Source of the DNA: Planctomycetota bacterium
Lineage (GTDB): Bacteria; Planctomycetota; Phycisphaerae; WQYP01
NCBI GenBank assembly: GCA_021799715.1
Contig: JAJYZY010000027.1
Span: 1 to 23,227, forward strand
Length of the DNA: 23,227 bases
Direction: 5' to 3'
In this document: positions 13,816 to 22,319 of the stretch, piece after piece
Layout of the letters: the number at the start of each line of letters is the position of its first letter
Position numbering within the stretch: the first letter of the stretch is position 1
Translations under genes and position numbers: made by a program
The notes under the pieces: generated by a model
The model's input: the letters and a program-made list of their open reading frames with translations, nothing else
Told to the model about the DNA's origin: nothing
The model's database searches: none

Positions 13816-15649
13816 ATCTCATGCGACCGATGTTGGGGATAATGGCCCAGTTGATCGCGCGCATCGGACGGAAGCCGGCGGGCCAGTAGACCATGAACGC
13901 CCGCCCCAATATATAGCGCTGCGGCACCACGCCCATGGGCAGGTGCATCTTGCGCAGCACCGGCTCCACGCGGTACCACGCCCGTGAATCTTCGCTGTCA
14001 TTGGAATTATCACCAAGCATAAAATATTGACCCCGCTTGAGCGTAATGGGGTGCCCCATGGTGCCGGTGCCGGGCCGCGTGCCGCCGGGGTCAATGGAAC
14101 TGTTATACGGAAAGCGTATTTTCATCTGCGTATAATAGATATCCCGCATCAACAATAGATGCCGCAATATGCAGCCGCCGGTTACATCCATCTGAATTTC
14201 AGGTGTTTCCTGTTCACCGCTTTGGTCTCGCGCTTGTGCCACCGCCAACGCATCGGCCAGCGTCCATTTTGCGGCATATTGCAGCATGAGTTTGCCATTG
14301 ATCCAGAATCGCGCTTCATGTTGGGTGTTGCTCAACGCCAGGCGATACGGCTTGCCGGTTTGCAATGCGGCGGGCTTATGAAAAATACCCATCCGTTTGG
14401 CGCTGATCCGCACAAAAGAATGGTTTGCCGCACTCCATTGATACAGCTTTAATTCACCATCATGGGCCAAGGTCACTCGGAAGCGGTTGCTCGCCGGCCC
14501 CAGTGTCATCCGCATTGCGGAATCAGGACTGTGAGAAATCCACACCGTGCGCAGATACAGATTGCCAACGAGGTGATGGCCATTCCAATACGGGTTGGCG
14601 TTGTAGCCCAGATCATTGTAGAGATAACTGTTGCGCTGCATGAATGCCAGATGGCCCACAGCATCGGGACGACCGGTTGAAAAACTTATTACGGGTCCCC
14701 CGGTAAACCATTTGCCGGCGGCGCTGGTCGGCGGCTCGCCGGCCCATGGATTGCTCCAACGATTGCCGTTCATGCGCATCTTGCCGGCGTCAATGGGGTA
14801 AAAATCGTTGTTGTACACCACTTGCAACATCGATTTTTCAACATCCACCGGCTTATGGGCGATTTTGCCGTCAATAAACACATCACCGTTGACAATCTCC
14901 ACCGTGTTGCCGGGCAGGCCCACGAGACGTTTGATGAAATTCTGTTTGCCAAACATCGGCTCGCGGAATACCACAACGTTCCAGCGTTTGGGTGGTGCAA
15001 ACCAATAAAGATATTTCATTACCAGAATACGATCGCCATTGTACGTATATGGAAAGTGCAGGGTTTCCGAAGAGTTATTGGTGCTGTAGATGCGTTTGAC
15101 AATGGGCTTGCCGCGCAGATCATCAGCGGGAATTTCAAAGTGACAATTCGGACACATGGTGTAATCAGGCGCGGGAATCGCGTTGGGATCGGTCAGTTCG
15201 CCATTATTCAGCCGGACCAGAGTGGACTCCACCTGCCCGGTTTCCGGATCGCGGACGGGCAGCCATTGCTGATCCACATTGGCATTGACATTAAAGTTAT
15301 AACCGCACATCGGGCATACCGCCCGGAAATGTGCGCCGCTGAGCGTTGGAGCCATGGAACCGGTGGGAATGACAAATGCTTCCACACAAAATGTGCGGAA
15401 GGTAAACGCGAGAATCAGTGCGAGAATCACCGTTTCAAGCGTTTCACGCATGCCCGGATTGGCTTTAGCCGGCGCACGGCCCGTGGAACCGCTGCGCGGC
15501 GGGGCATTGACGGCAGGCGATGCGGTGGGCGATGTTGCCGCGGAGGATTGCGCGGTAACAGCGTTTTGCGATTCACCGATCGCCGGCAAAGGGACCGGTT
15601 GGGTTTCAGGATTATTCAGCAGCGGGTTATTATCCGGTTCCATATCCAT
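13805..15649 (-). CDS. lepB: Signal peptidase I with cysteine-pair and lectin-like insertions
   Basis: 614 aa from ATG at 15649 with an AGGAAA site just upstream; two to three times the length of ordinary type I signal peptidases. A Pro/Ala/Ser-rich cytoplasmic leader (1-66) precedes one membrane segment (about 71-88). The catalytic Ser98 lies in PTGSMAPTL, the general base Lys240 in NFIKRLVGLPGNTVEI, and the last conserved box GDNSNDSEDSRAW is at 546-558. Two extra regions are inserted. Between Ser and Lys are two CxxC pairs (Cys112/115 in CPMCGYNF and Cys166/169 in CPNCHFEI) that could bind zinc. Between the Lys box and the final box is about 270 residues, including a beta-rich part with ARFWINGKLMLQY that resembles concanavalin-A/LamG-like domains. 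It should cleave Sec and Tat leader peptides on the outer face of the inner membrane. No E. coli-like lepA neighbour is present. Confidence 0.92.
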   Translation of the reverse strand: MDMEPDNNPLLNNPETQPVPLPAIGESQNAVTAQSSAATSPTASPAVNAPPRSGSTGRAPAKANPGMRETLETVILALILAFTFRTFCVEAFVIPTGSMAPTLSGAHFRAVCPMCGYNFNVNANVDQQWLPVRDPETGQVESTLVRLNNGELTDPNAIPAPDYTMCPNCHFEIPADDLRGKPIVKRIYSTNNSSETLHFPYTYNGDRILVMKYLYWFAPPKRWNVVVFREPMFGKQNFIKRLVGLPGNTVEIVNGDVFIDGKIAHKPVDVEKSMLQVVYNNDFYPIDAGKMRMNGNRWSNPWAGEPPTSAAGKWFTGGPVISFSTGRPDAVGHLAFMQRNSYLYNDLGYNANPYWNGHHLVGNLYLRTVWISHSPDSAMRMTLGPASNRFRVTLAHDGELKLYQWSAANHSFVRISAKRMGIFHKPAALQTGKPYRLALSNTQHEARFWINGKLMLQYAAKWTLADALAVAQARDQSGEQETPEIQMDVTGGCILRHLLLMRDIYYTQMKIRFPYNSSIDPGGTRPGTGTMGHPITLKRGQYFMLGDNSNDSEDSRAWYRVEPVLRKMHLPMGVVPQRYILGRAFMVYWPAGFRPMRAINWAIIPNIGRMRFIR

Positions 15650-15701
15650 TATTTCCTATCATCTCGCGGATCGCATTACCAGCCTTGGTCCCCGCTGATC
15701 T

Positions 15702-15724
15702 TATGCGGCACGAGGTGCCGTGTA
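15702..15724. promoter_or_regulatory. Hairpin in the lpd-lepB gap
   Basis: A 10-bp stem with two G-T pairs and a GAG triloop; the core CGGCAC/GTGCCG is perfect. It lies 53 nt before the lepB start and about 185 nt after the lpd stop. No T-run follows on either strand. It may be a weak terminator for lpd or a leader element of lepB. The remainder of the 259-nt gap (15650-15908) shows no gene and no convincing promoter. Confidence 0.3.
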
Positions 15725-15908
15725 CATTGCGTCGAGGCCAATCACATCCGACGTTCAGAATGCTTTGCGATCAACGCATGCATCTGCAATCCGTACCTGA
15801 CGCATGCCGCGGTTTCGATCACCACACCAGCCGGATGGGTGCCGGAATCGCGCCGCGCGGCAGCGTGAACCCGGCGAAATGGCCTCCGCAGCAGTTCGCA
15901 GCCGGTCA

Positions 15909-17300
15909 TCAGTGCGCTCCTTCCACCATGGCCGCGTCCATTATCGCTTCGGAAAGCGTCGGATGGGCATGGATGGTGGAGGCTATTTCGCTGCGCGTGG
16001 CCTCCAGCCTGCGCGCGAGCACCAGCTCGGCGAGCATTTCCGTGGCTTCCGCGCCCAGCAGATGAGCGCCCAGCAACTCGCCATATTTCTTATCAAAAAT
16101 CAATTTAACAAATCCATCCGGCTCACCGATGGCCTGGGCCTTCCCGTTGGCTGCGAAATTGTATTTGCCTATTTCATAATCCAGAGATTTTTCGCGGCAC
16201 TGTTTCTCGGTTAATCCCACACTGGCCACCTGCGGATAACAGTAGGTGCAGCCCGGAATAGTGGCATAATCCATTTCACGGTTGTTGATGTCAAACATCC
16301 GCTCCACGGCAATGGTGGCTTCCATGCTGGCCACATGCGCCAACCATGGCGGGCCAATGACATCGCCGGCGGCATATATGCCATCAACGGATGTCTTAAA
16401 CGATTTATCAACTTTAATGGCACCGCGATCCATCATCGGCGTGGCACTGGGGGCAAAAAGATTCTCAACATTTCCCGTCACCCCCACCGCCAGAAGCACC
16501 ACATCAACCATGATGGTTTCACTTTTGCCGTCCCGCGATACCGTCACCGCCACGCCATCAGGCTTGACTTCCACTTTTTCAGTTTTACTGTTTGTGCGAA
16601 CATCAATGCCGCGCTTCTTGAAAATCGCTTCCAGGCGCGTGCTGACATCCGCATCTTCAACCGGCAGAATATTGGGCAGCATTTCCACCAGTGTGACCTG
16701 CGTGCCGAAGGCGTTATAGACGTATGCAAATTCCACGCCGATGGCACCGGCACCAATAATAAGCATTTTGCCCGGAACCTTGGGTAGAATCATGGCTTCG
16801 CGGCTGGTGATAATTCGTTTGCCGTCCGGTTTAATTCCCGGTAAATCCCGGCTGCGCGCGCCGGTGCAGATCAGAATTCTGGCGGTTTGCAGCGTGCTGG
16901 AAACAGCGCCTTTCTCATCGCGCACCTCCACCACGCCGGGCTTGGGAATAAACCCCGTGCCGGTAAACTTTGAGACTTTGTTTTTCTTAAACAAAAATTC
17001 AATGCCCTTGCTCATTGTCACGGCCACCGAACGACTGCGGCCGACAATTTTATCCCATTGCATTTTTTCCGTGCCGACCGTGATGCCATAATCACCGGCG
17101 GCACGGTGCATCTGGTGCATCAAATGGGCATCCTGAATCAGGGCCTTGGTGGGAATGCAACCCCAATTTAAGCATATTCCACCAAGTTCCGCGCGTTCGA
17201 CACACGCGACTTTTTTTCCAAGTTGTCCCGCCCGCACCGCCGCGACATATCCTGCGGGGCCGGAACCGACAATGACCAGATCAAATTTTTCTTCAGCCAC
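15909..17300 (-). CDS. lpd: Dihydrolipoyl dehydrogenase (E3)
   Basis: 463 aa from GTG at 17300, with AGGAG 6-7 nt before it. It re-oxidises dihydrolipoyl groups of pyruvate/2-oxoglutarate dehydrogenase or glycine cleavage complexes and passes electrons through FAD to NAD+. FAD binding: VIVGSGPAGY at 9-18. Redox disulfide: GGICLNWGCIP with Cys43 and Cys48. NAD binding: IIGAGAIGVEFAYVY at 181-195. FAD second motif: GIYAAGDVIG. The dimerisation domain carries the catalytic HAHPTLSE at 444-451 (His446, Glu451). All key residues are present and the length is standard. No E1 or E2 gene lies in the window, so the partner complex is unknown. It has its own candidate promoter and follows mrp on the same strand after 84 nt. 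Confidence 0.95.
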   Translation of the reverse strand: MAEEKFDLVIVGSGPAGYVAAVRAGQLGKKVACVERAELGGICLNWGCIPTKALIQDAHLMHQMHRAAGDYGITVGTEKMQWDKIVGRSRSVAVTMSKGIEFLFKKNKVSKFTGTGFIPKPGVVEVRDEKGAVSSTLQTARILICTGARSRDLPGIKPDGKRIITSREAMILPKVPGKMLIIGAGAIGVEFAYVYNAFGTQVTLVEMLPNILPVEDADVSTRLEAIFKKRGIDVRTNSKTEKVEVKPDGVAVTVSRDGKSETIMVDVVLLAVGVTGNVENLFAPSATPMMDRGAIKVDKSFKTSVDGIYAAGDVIGPPWLAHVASMEATIAVERMFDINNREMDYATIPGCTYCYPQVASVGLTEKQCREKSLDYEIGKYNFAANGKAQAIGEPDGFVKLIFDKKYGELLGAHLLGAEATEMLAELVLARRLEATRSEIASTIHAHPTLSEAIMDAAMVEGAH

Positions 17301-17340
17301 AAATTACTCCTGCCGGGCCACCATCGGCCAACAATACTGA

Positions 17341-17369
17341 ATTGTATGCGAACCATTCTCCACCGCCAA
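17341..17369 (-). promoter_or_regulatory. Candidate sigma70 promoter of lpd
   Basis: On the minus strand TTGGCG (17364-17369, 4/6) and TACAAT (17341-17346, 5/6) are separated by exactly 17 nt. Transcription would start near 17334, about 35 nt before the GTG start of lpd, fitting the 84-nt gap after mrp. Confidence 0.5.
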
Positions 17370-17384
17370 TATCCTTGTACGCCC

Positions 17385-18476
17385 CTATTCCGTGACTTCC
17401 AGTTTTAATGACTTGGCGGCCGGGCGGGTTATATTGCGAACGCTGATTTGCCCGGCCAGATTTTCCACAATGGAATTCAGGAAATCCCGTGACGGGGCAT
17501 TGGTTTTGAATCCCGCGAAGAGTTCCCCGGAATCGCTGTAGCGCGGAATGCGAATGTCCATGGGCAATTCTCCCAGAAAGGGCAATCCCATATCCTGCGC
17601 CATGCGCTGCGCGCCGCCGCGGCCAAAAATGTCATATTGCGTCCCATGATCGCAGACAAAATAACTCATGTTCTCCACCACGCCGAGAATCGATACGCCA
17701 AGCTGCTGGAACATCCGCACCGCCCGGCGCGCGTCCATCAGCGCCACTTCCTGCGGCGTTGCCACAATCACCGCTCCGGTCAGGGGGATCGATTGCGCCA
17801 ATGTCAAAGACACATCGCCCGTGCCGGGCGGCAGGTCAACAACCAGATAATCCAGATCACCCCATTGAACCTGTTCCAGAAATTGCTTAATCACGCCGTG
17901 CACCATCGGCCCGCGCCAGATCAGCGCTTTTTCCTTTGGCACGATAAAGCCGATGGACATCACCTTGATCGTCTGTCCCTGCGGCCCCACGACAAAAGGC
18001 ACGATCTTATCACCCTGAACCGCCGGAGACTGCTCCTCCAGGCCGGTCATTGTGGGAATGGATGGTCCATAAACATCCGCATCCATTAAGCCCACGGTGG
18101 CACCGCGCATGGCCAAGCCGGCGGCAATGGCCACGGAGATTGTGCTTTTCCCCACGCCCCCTTTGCCCGCCCCCACCGCGATGATATTCTTTACTCCCGG
18201 AAGAATTGTCCGCTGATCCGCTGCCGCCCGCACCCGGCTGCTTAACGTAAGATCAACTTTTGCAATGCCCGGCACCTTTGTCACCGCCGCCGTCACATCC
18301 GCGCGTATGCGGTCTTTCAGTGGACATGCCGGCGTGGTAAGTTCCACATCCACGATCGCAGTTCCGTTATGCACTTCCACGGATTTCACCATGTTCAGCG
18401 AGACGATGTCCTTGAACAATTCCGGGTCCTGCACCGTTCGCAATGCTGCAATAACGTCTTCTTTGGATGCCATCAT
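17385..18476 (-). CDS. mrp: Mrp/NBP35-family P-loop ATPase, Fe-S cluster carrier
   Basis: 363 aa from ATG at 18476; the very next codon (18473) is also ATG and may be used, since the ribosome site AAGG sits 4 nt from the first and 7 nt from the second. Residues 3-80 form an N-terminal MIP18/DUF59 domain (TVQDPELFKDIVSLNMV; conserved Cys51 in TTPACPL). The ATPase part has the deviant Walker A GAGKGGVGKST at 102-112, MDADVYGPSIP at 131-141, WRGPM at 187-191 and DLPPGTGD at 214-221. The family binds and transfers Fe-S clusters. The usual CxxC near the C-terminus (often CPHC or CSNC) reads CDHG here: Cys275 is kept and the second Cys is replaced by Gly278. Cluster binding may therefore differ. 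Confidence 0.92.
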   Translation of the reverse strand: MMASKEDVIAALRTVQDPELFKDIVSLNMVKSVEVHNGTAIVDVELTTPACPLKDRIRADVTAAVTKVPGIAKVDLTLSSRVRAAADQRTILPGVKNIIAVGAGKGGVGKSTISVAIAAGLAMRGATVGLMDADVYGPSIPTMTGLEEQSPAVQGDKIVPFVVGPQGQTIKVMSIGFIVPKEKALIWRGPMVHGVIKQFLEQVQWGDLDYLVVDLPPGTGDVSLTLAQSIPLTGAVIVATPQEVALMDARRAVRMFQQLGVSILGVVENMSYFVCDHGTQYDIFGRGGAQRMAQDMGLPFLGELPMDIRIPRYSDSGELFAGFKTNAPSRDFLNSIVENLAGQISVRNITRPAAKSLKLEVTE

Positions 18477-18534
18477 TTCGCCTTCCACCGGTATAACGCA
18501 ATTTTTCGCGGACACGCGCCGCAACAGTTCTTTG

Positions 18535-18563
18535 ATTGTATCCGTTCAATGCTTCGGGGTCAC
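18535..18563 (-). promoter_or_regulatory. Candidate sigma70 promoter of mrp
   Basis: On the minus strand GTGACC (18558-18563, 4/6) and TACAAT (18535-18540, 5/6) are 17 nt apart, about 60 nt before the mrp start. It separates mrp from the GH28-like gene, whose stop is at 18679. The remaining part of the gap, 18564-18678, shows nothing I can name and no hairpin with a T-run. Confidence 0.45.
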
Positions 18564-18678
18564 ATGCGCCAGGCCGGAAGTAAACCAAAATCCTCCGCTA
18601 CCGCCGAACGTGCGAATATCCGTTTGATACCGCAAGTCACACCGCCTCACAACGTATCCCGTCGCGGCCTTATTTTTA

Positions 18679-20112
18679 TTATTGTTGAGCACCGGCCGGC
18701 CGACTCCGCATGACCGGCGCGGGGGCATCGGTCCATTGAATATATTTGACATCCCGGCAAAGTATCGGCGGGCGACCGTCGGAATTCTTGAGTTGAAAAT
18801 GAACGTTATTCAGAACCAGATCATCGGCGTGCCGGGCATACATGCCATACGCGGGAAGATAAAGTCCGAACAGGAAAAAATCCGGGAAGCCGGTAATATT
18901 TTCCGGCACGCGGATATCGGCGGCATCTGCCGGCGCGCCACCGGAAAGGGTTATGGAAATGTTTTCCAGCAGCACATGGCCAATGTCATGATGGGGAATG
19001 CCCGTAATGAATATGCCCGTGGGGAATAATAATCGCCCCTGATTGGACGCCTGCGCCGTGACGTTTCGAATGACAATATTGTTGATGCTGCCGACGTTTT
19101 CGGGCGTCTGACCCGGATGAAAGGTGGAAAGCCGGCCGCCGAGGCGGATGAAAATCGGCATATCGACATTCTTCATTTTAATATTGTCAAATCGGACATT
19201 GCTGATGTGCGCCCCATCTGCCGATAAAATTTTTATCCCACCGAGTCGCGTGTCGTATTCATAACAATCTTTGATGTGAATATCCCGCATGGTACCCATG
19301 GTTTCACTTCCAAATTTAACCGCCGCGCACTGGCTGCTTAAGCGGCAATGATCCACCCGGATGTGGGAACAGCTCGTCGGCGTGGTGGTTTTGAGGCAGA
19401 TGCAATCATCCTCGGAATTAATATCGCAATTGGTAATGTGCACCAGGTCGCTGGAATCAACGTCAATGCCGTCATTATTGTAATTGGCATGATTCCATAT
19501 ATGCACGGAATCCACCAGAATCTCGCGGCACCGATACAAGTTCAAACCCCATGCCGCAGATTGTTCCAGTGTTACATCTTTTACGGTAATGCCATTGCAA
19601 TGGGCCAGGCGAATTAAAAAAGGCCGGTCGCCCCGAAACCCCACGCCATTGCCGTTAATCGCGCCGGAGCCTTCGATGCCGATGTTATCGGCGTGATTGG
19701 CACCAATCAGGCAGTAACCGAAAGCCTGGCCGTCGCCGTCAACAAATGGATCAACGGTGTGGTAATTTTTTATATCTGGTGAGCCGAATATCTCCGCTCC
19801 GGCCAGCAGGTCCAATGTGACATTGCTTTTCAGTTCCAGCGTGCCGCACAAATATGTTCCCGCGGGAAATACCACCGTTCCTCCGCCAAAGCGGCTGCAG
19901 GCATCAATGGCCTTTTGTATCGCGGCGGTATCCAGAGTGGTGGCGTTGCCGGCGGCACCAAAATTTTTGACGTTATATTGACCATTCGCAGATCGGGAAT
20001 TCGGATTGTGCCAAACGTAGCGCAACATTACCAGCACCAGCAGTACCACCACTACGCCAAGTAAAAAGCGAATGCTCCAGTTTAATATCCTGTCCGTGCG
20101 GGTTGTTGACAT
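18679..20112 (-). CDS. Membrane-anchored GH28 (polygalacturonase-fold) family protein
   Basis: 477 aa from ATG at 20112 (GAGGG about 11 nt upstream); a TTG at 20136 is a weaker option. A short basic start and one hydrophobic helix (about 15-34) act as a signal anchor, putting the rest outside the cytoplasm. The body is a right-handed parallel beta-helix: KNFGAAGN at about 49-56 and DTAAIQKAIDAC at about 61-72 form the usual N-terminal cap motif. The GH28 acid motifs are present as YNNDGID at about 211-217 and SEDDCICLKT at about 233-242. The third GH28 motif, GHG, is absent; the matching place reads VKFGSETMG, and the RxK motif is reduced to GGIKI. It probably acts on pectin-type galacturonans or rhamnogalacturonan, but with this active site the bond cleaved is uncertain. 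The gene upstream on the same strand ends 27 nt before the start. Confidence 0.82.
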   Translation of the reverse strand: MSTTRTDRILNWSIRFLLGVVVVLLVLVMLRYVWHNPNSRSANGQYNVKNFGAAGNATTLDTAAIQKAIDACSRFGGGTVVFPAGTYLCGTLELKSNVTLDLLAGAEIFGSPDIKNYHTVDPFVDGDGQAFGYCLIGANHADNIGIEGSGAINGNGVGFRGDRPFLIRLAHCNGITVKDVTLEQSAAWGLNLYRCREILVDSVHIWNHANYNNDGIDVDSSDLVHITNCDINSEDDCICLKTTTPTSCSHIRVDHCRLSSQCAAVKFGSETMGTMRDIHIKDCYEYDTRLGGIKILSADGAHISNVRFDNIKMKNVDMPIFIRLGGRLSTFHPGQTPENVGSINNIVIRNVTAQASNQGRLLFPTGIFITGIPHHDIGHVLLENISITLSGGAPADAADIRVPENITGFPDFFLFGLYLPAYGMYARHADDLVLNNVHFQLKNSDGRPPILCRDVKYIQWTDAPAPVMRSRPAGAQQ

Positions 20113-20139
20113 GATGGCGGGCACCCTCTGATTCAAAGT

Positions 20140-20907
20140 TTATCGGCCGGTGGGAATGGCCCCATCAAGACCTTGATGCGGGCTTGGACGCGGCAGCGTG
20201 ACATGAATCGGCTTGAATGTTCCGGTACTCGAGACGGCGATGTTTCCCAACGCCGGCAGATACTGCCACGGATCGGTGATCTTATCCGCCGGGCCGCGCC
20301 ATCGCGTCATGACCTTGCCCAGATTACTGACCTTCTGCCAGCCGGAATAGTAGCGCTCAAAATACCACACCGCTACACGAAAAATAATGGAACCCTCATG
20401 GCCGGAATAAAAATGATGGCTGCGAATCTGCTCCACCACCAGCGTGGCATGGTTATGATCGCCGGCAATCCAAAGCGGCCGATTGTAATTGGTAAAACGG
20501 GGAATTTTTTCAATGAACGTTACAATCTGTTTCAAATCGCTTTGCGTCATCGGCGGTCCGGGCTCCACCGGACGATAATAGTTCATGTTCACGCCCTCCC
20601 ATCTGGCTTTTGCGGAAAAAGCAATCAGATCGTAGCGGTGGCCCGTTGGAACACCGCTGATACGGAAGGTTCCGGTTTTCGCGCTGATTTTTCCGGGAAA
20701 CACCCACGCCGTGGCTTTATTGGTGCTGACATCCAGCACGCTGGCCCGGTTGCGTTCGACCGCTTCAATGCGCGTGAGCCGTTGCGAAGATTGAATCCGG
20801 CCCGTAAGGGTTATTGTTCCATCCGCCAATGCCGCCGGACTGGCAATAAACATCAGCACAACCGGATACAGAAGCAACGCGGAAAGTTTTGAGATGCCCT
20901 TGGCCAC
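20140..20907 (-). CDS. Secreted protein of unknown function next to the GH28-like gene
   Basis: 255 aa from GTG at 20907, with AGGTGA just upstream. The first 28 residues form a classic signal peptide: basic start, hydrophobic LSALLLYPVVLMFIA, and an ALA-type cleavage site before DGTITLTGRIQ. The early mature part looks like a small beta-sandwich with TGTFRISGVPTGHRYDLIAF, resembling carboxypeptidase-regulatory-like modules. The second half is His/Trp/Tyr-rich (AGDHNHATLVVEQIRSHHFY, VAVWYFERYYSGWQKV), and the end is Pro-rich. I do not recognise a named family or catalytic signature. It lies 38 nt after accC and 27 nt before the GH28-like gene, all on the same strand. Pairing with the GH28-like protein outside the cytoplasm is inferred from position. 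Confidence 0.7.
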   Translation of the reverse strand: MAKGISKLSALLLYPVVLMFIASPAALADGTITLTGRIQSSQRLTRIEAVERNRASVLDVSTNKATAWVFPGKISAKTGTFRISGVPTGHRYDLIAFSAKARWEGVNMNYYRPVEPGPPMTQSDLKQIVTFIEKIPRFTNYNRPLWIAGDHNHATLVVEQIRSHHFYSGHEGSIIFRVAVWYFERYYSGWQKVSNLGKVMTRWRGPADKITDPWQYLPALGNIAVSSTGTFKPIHVTLPRPSPHQGLDGAIPTGR

Positions 20908-20945
20908 TGGTCACCTGATTAACAACACCGCCCGCCAGAGTTTTT

Positions 20946-22289
20946 TTATGCCCGCCGCGTGCGTTCAATCCACCCGGTATCAACACGCGCCTGCCGGAAA
21001 TCCTGTGAATTCATGATAAAGCGATGCAGCGGGATGGTGGTTTTGACCGGCCCGGCCCGGAATTCGTCCAAAGCCCGCCGCATGGTGGCGATGGCCTGAT
21101 CCCGCGTGGGTCGATGCACGATCAATTTACCAATCATGCTGTCATAATTCGGCCCGATGCGATATCCCTGATACGCATGGGTATCCAGCCGCACACCGGG
21201 GCCGCCCGGCGGGAGAAATTCTTCCAGCAGGCCCGGCGACGGCGTAAAATTGCGGTCGGGATCCTCCGCGTTGATGCGGCACTCAATGGCCGCACCATTC
21301 AAACGGATGTCCTTTTGTGCTATATCCAGTTTTTCCCCGGCGGCGATTCGCAATTGCCATTGGATAAGGTCCTGCCCGGTTACAGATTCCGTCACCGGAT
21401 GTTCCACCTGAATGCGCGTGTTGACTTCCAGAAAGTAGAATTTTTTCTGCTTGTCCATGACAAATTCAACCGTTGCGGCGGAGTAATAACCGGCGGCCTT
21501 CGCCAGCCGCACCGCACTTTCGCACAGTTCCTGCCGGGTTTCTTCATCAATGACCGGACATGGCGATTCTTCAACCAGTTTCTGATGCCGCCGCTGAATG
21601 GAGCAGTCACGCTCAAACAGATGCACGACATTGCCGTGCTTATCACCGAGAATCTGCACCTCGACATGCCGCGGCTCTTCATGGTACTTTTCAATGAAAA
21701 CCGTGGCATCTTTAAAGGCGGCTTCCGCTTCGGCCCGGGCGGCATTAAGCGAGCTTTTCAGGCTGATTTCATTGTGGGCCACGCGCATGCCCCGCCCGCC
21801 CCCACCCGCGGAAGCTTTGATAATCACGGGATAGCCGATTTTTTTCGCCACATCAACCGCTTCTTTTTCCGATTGAATCGGACCGTCGCTGCCGGGCGTC
21901 AGCGGCACTTTGCACTGCCTGGCGAGGTCCTTGGACGCCAGCTTGGAACCCAGCATTTTCATCGATTCAACGGACGGGCCGATGAATTCGATTTTGCAAC
22001 TGCGGCAAACATCCGCGAAGTGCGCGTTTTCAGATAAAAAGCCAAACCCGGGATGGATCGCCTGCACATCCGCAACTTCCGCGGCCGATATAATCCGCGG
22101 AATGTTGAGATAACTTTCCGCCGCCACCGCCGGGCCGATGCATATCGCCTGATCCGCAAGCTTCAAATATGCGGCATCACGATCGGCTTCCGAGTAAACG
22201 GCCACGACCTCAACACCCAATTCCCGGCAGGCCCGGATAATGCGCAATGCAATTTCGCCACGATTGGCAACAAGAATTCTGGAAAACAT
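20946..22289 (-). CDS. accC: Acetyl-CoA carboxylase, biotin carboxylase subunit
   Basis: 447 aa from ATG at 22289. It carboxylates the biotin on BCCP using ATP and bicarbonate, the first half reaction of malonyl-CoA formation for fatty acid synthesis. The start [16 protein letters not shown] at 5-20 and [11 protein letters not shown] at 79-88 are the N-terminal carboxylase signature. The ATP-grasp glycine loop [13 protein letters not shown] is at 158-170, [11 protein letters not shown] at 233-243, and the catalytic [14 protein letters not shown] at 288-301; Glu288, Asn290 and Arg292 fall at the same numbers as in the E. coli enzyme. Length is standard. It follows accB by 30 nt and is probably cotranscribed with it. 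Confidence 0.96.
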   Translation of the reverse strand: MFSRILVANRGEIALRIIRACRELGVEVVAVYSEADRDAAYLKLADQAICIGPAVAAESYLNIPRIISAAEVADVQAIHPGFGFLSENAHFADVCRSCKIEFIGPSVESMKMLGSKLASKDLARQCKVPLTPGSDGPIQSEKEAVDVAKKIGYPVIIKASAGGGGRGMRVAHNEISLKSSLNAARAEAEAAFKDATVFIEKYHEEPRHVEVQILGDKHGNVVHLFERDCSIQRRHQKLVEESPCPVIDEETRQELCESAVRLAKAAGYYSAATVEFVMDKQKKFYFLEVNTRIQVEHPVTESVTGQDLIQWQLRIAAGEKLDIAQKDIRLNGAAIECRINAEDPDRNFTPSPGLLEEFLPPGGPGVRLDTHAYQGYRIGPNYDSMIGKLIVHRPTRDQAIATMRRALDEFRAGPVKTTIPLHRFIMNSQDFRQARVDTGWIERTRRA

Positions 22290-22319
22290 ATCGTCCTCAT
22301 TGACGGCAAGCCATGAAAC

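Noticed and set aside
14822..15868. 348-codon open frame on plus opposite lepB
   Set aside because: It is fully antisense to the well-supported lepB, has no family motif and no proper ribosome site.
20908..20945. Terminator between the secreted protein gene and accC
   Set aside because: A run of T on plus lies at the accC stop, but it reads as A on the transcribed strand and has no stem before it.
21024..22037. 337-codon open frame on plus opposite accC
   Set aside because: Antisense to accC, whose catalytic motifs are all in place; the His/Arg/Phe-rich composition is typical of a shadow frame.
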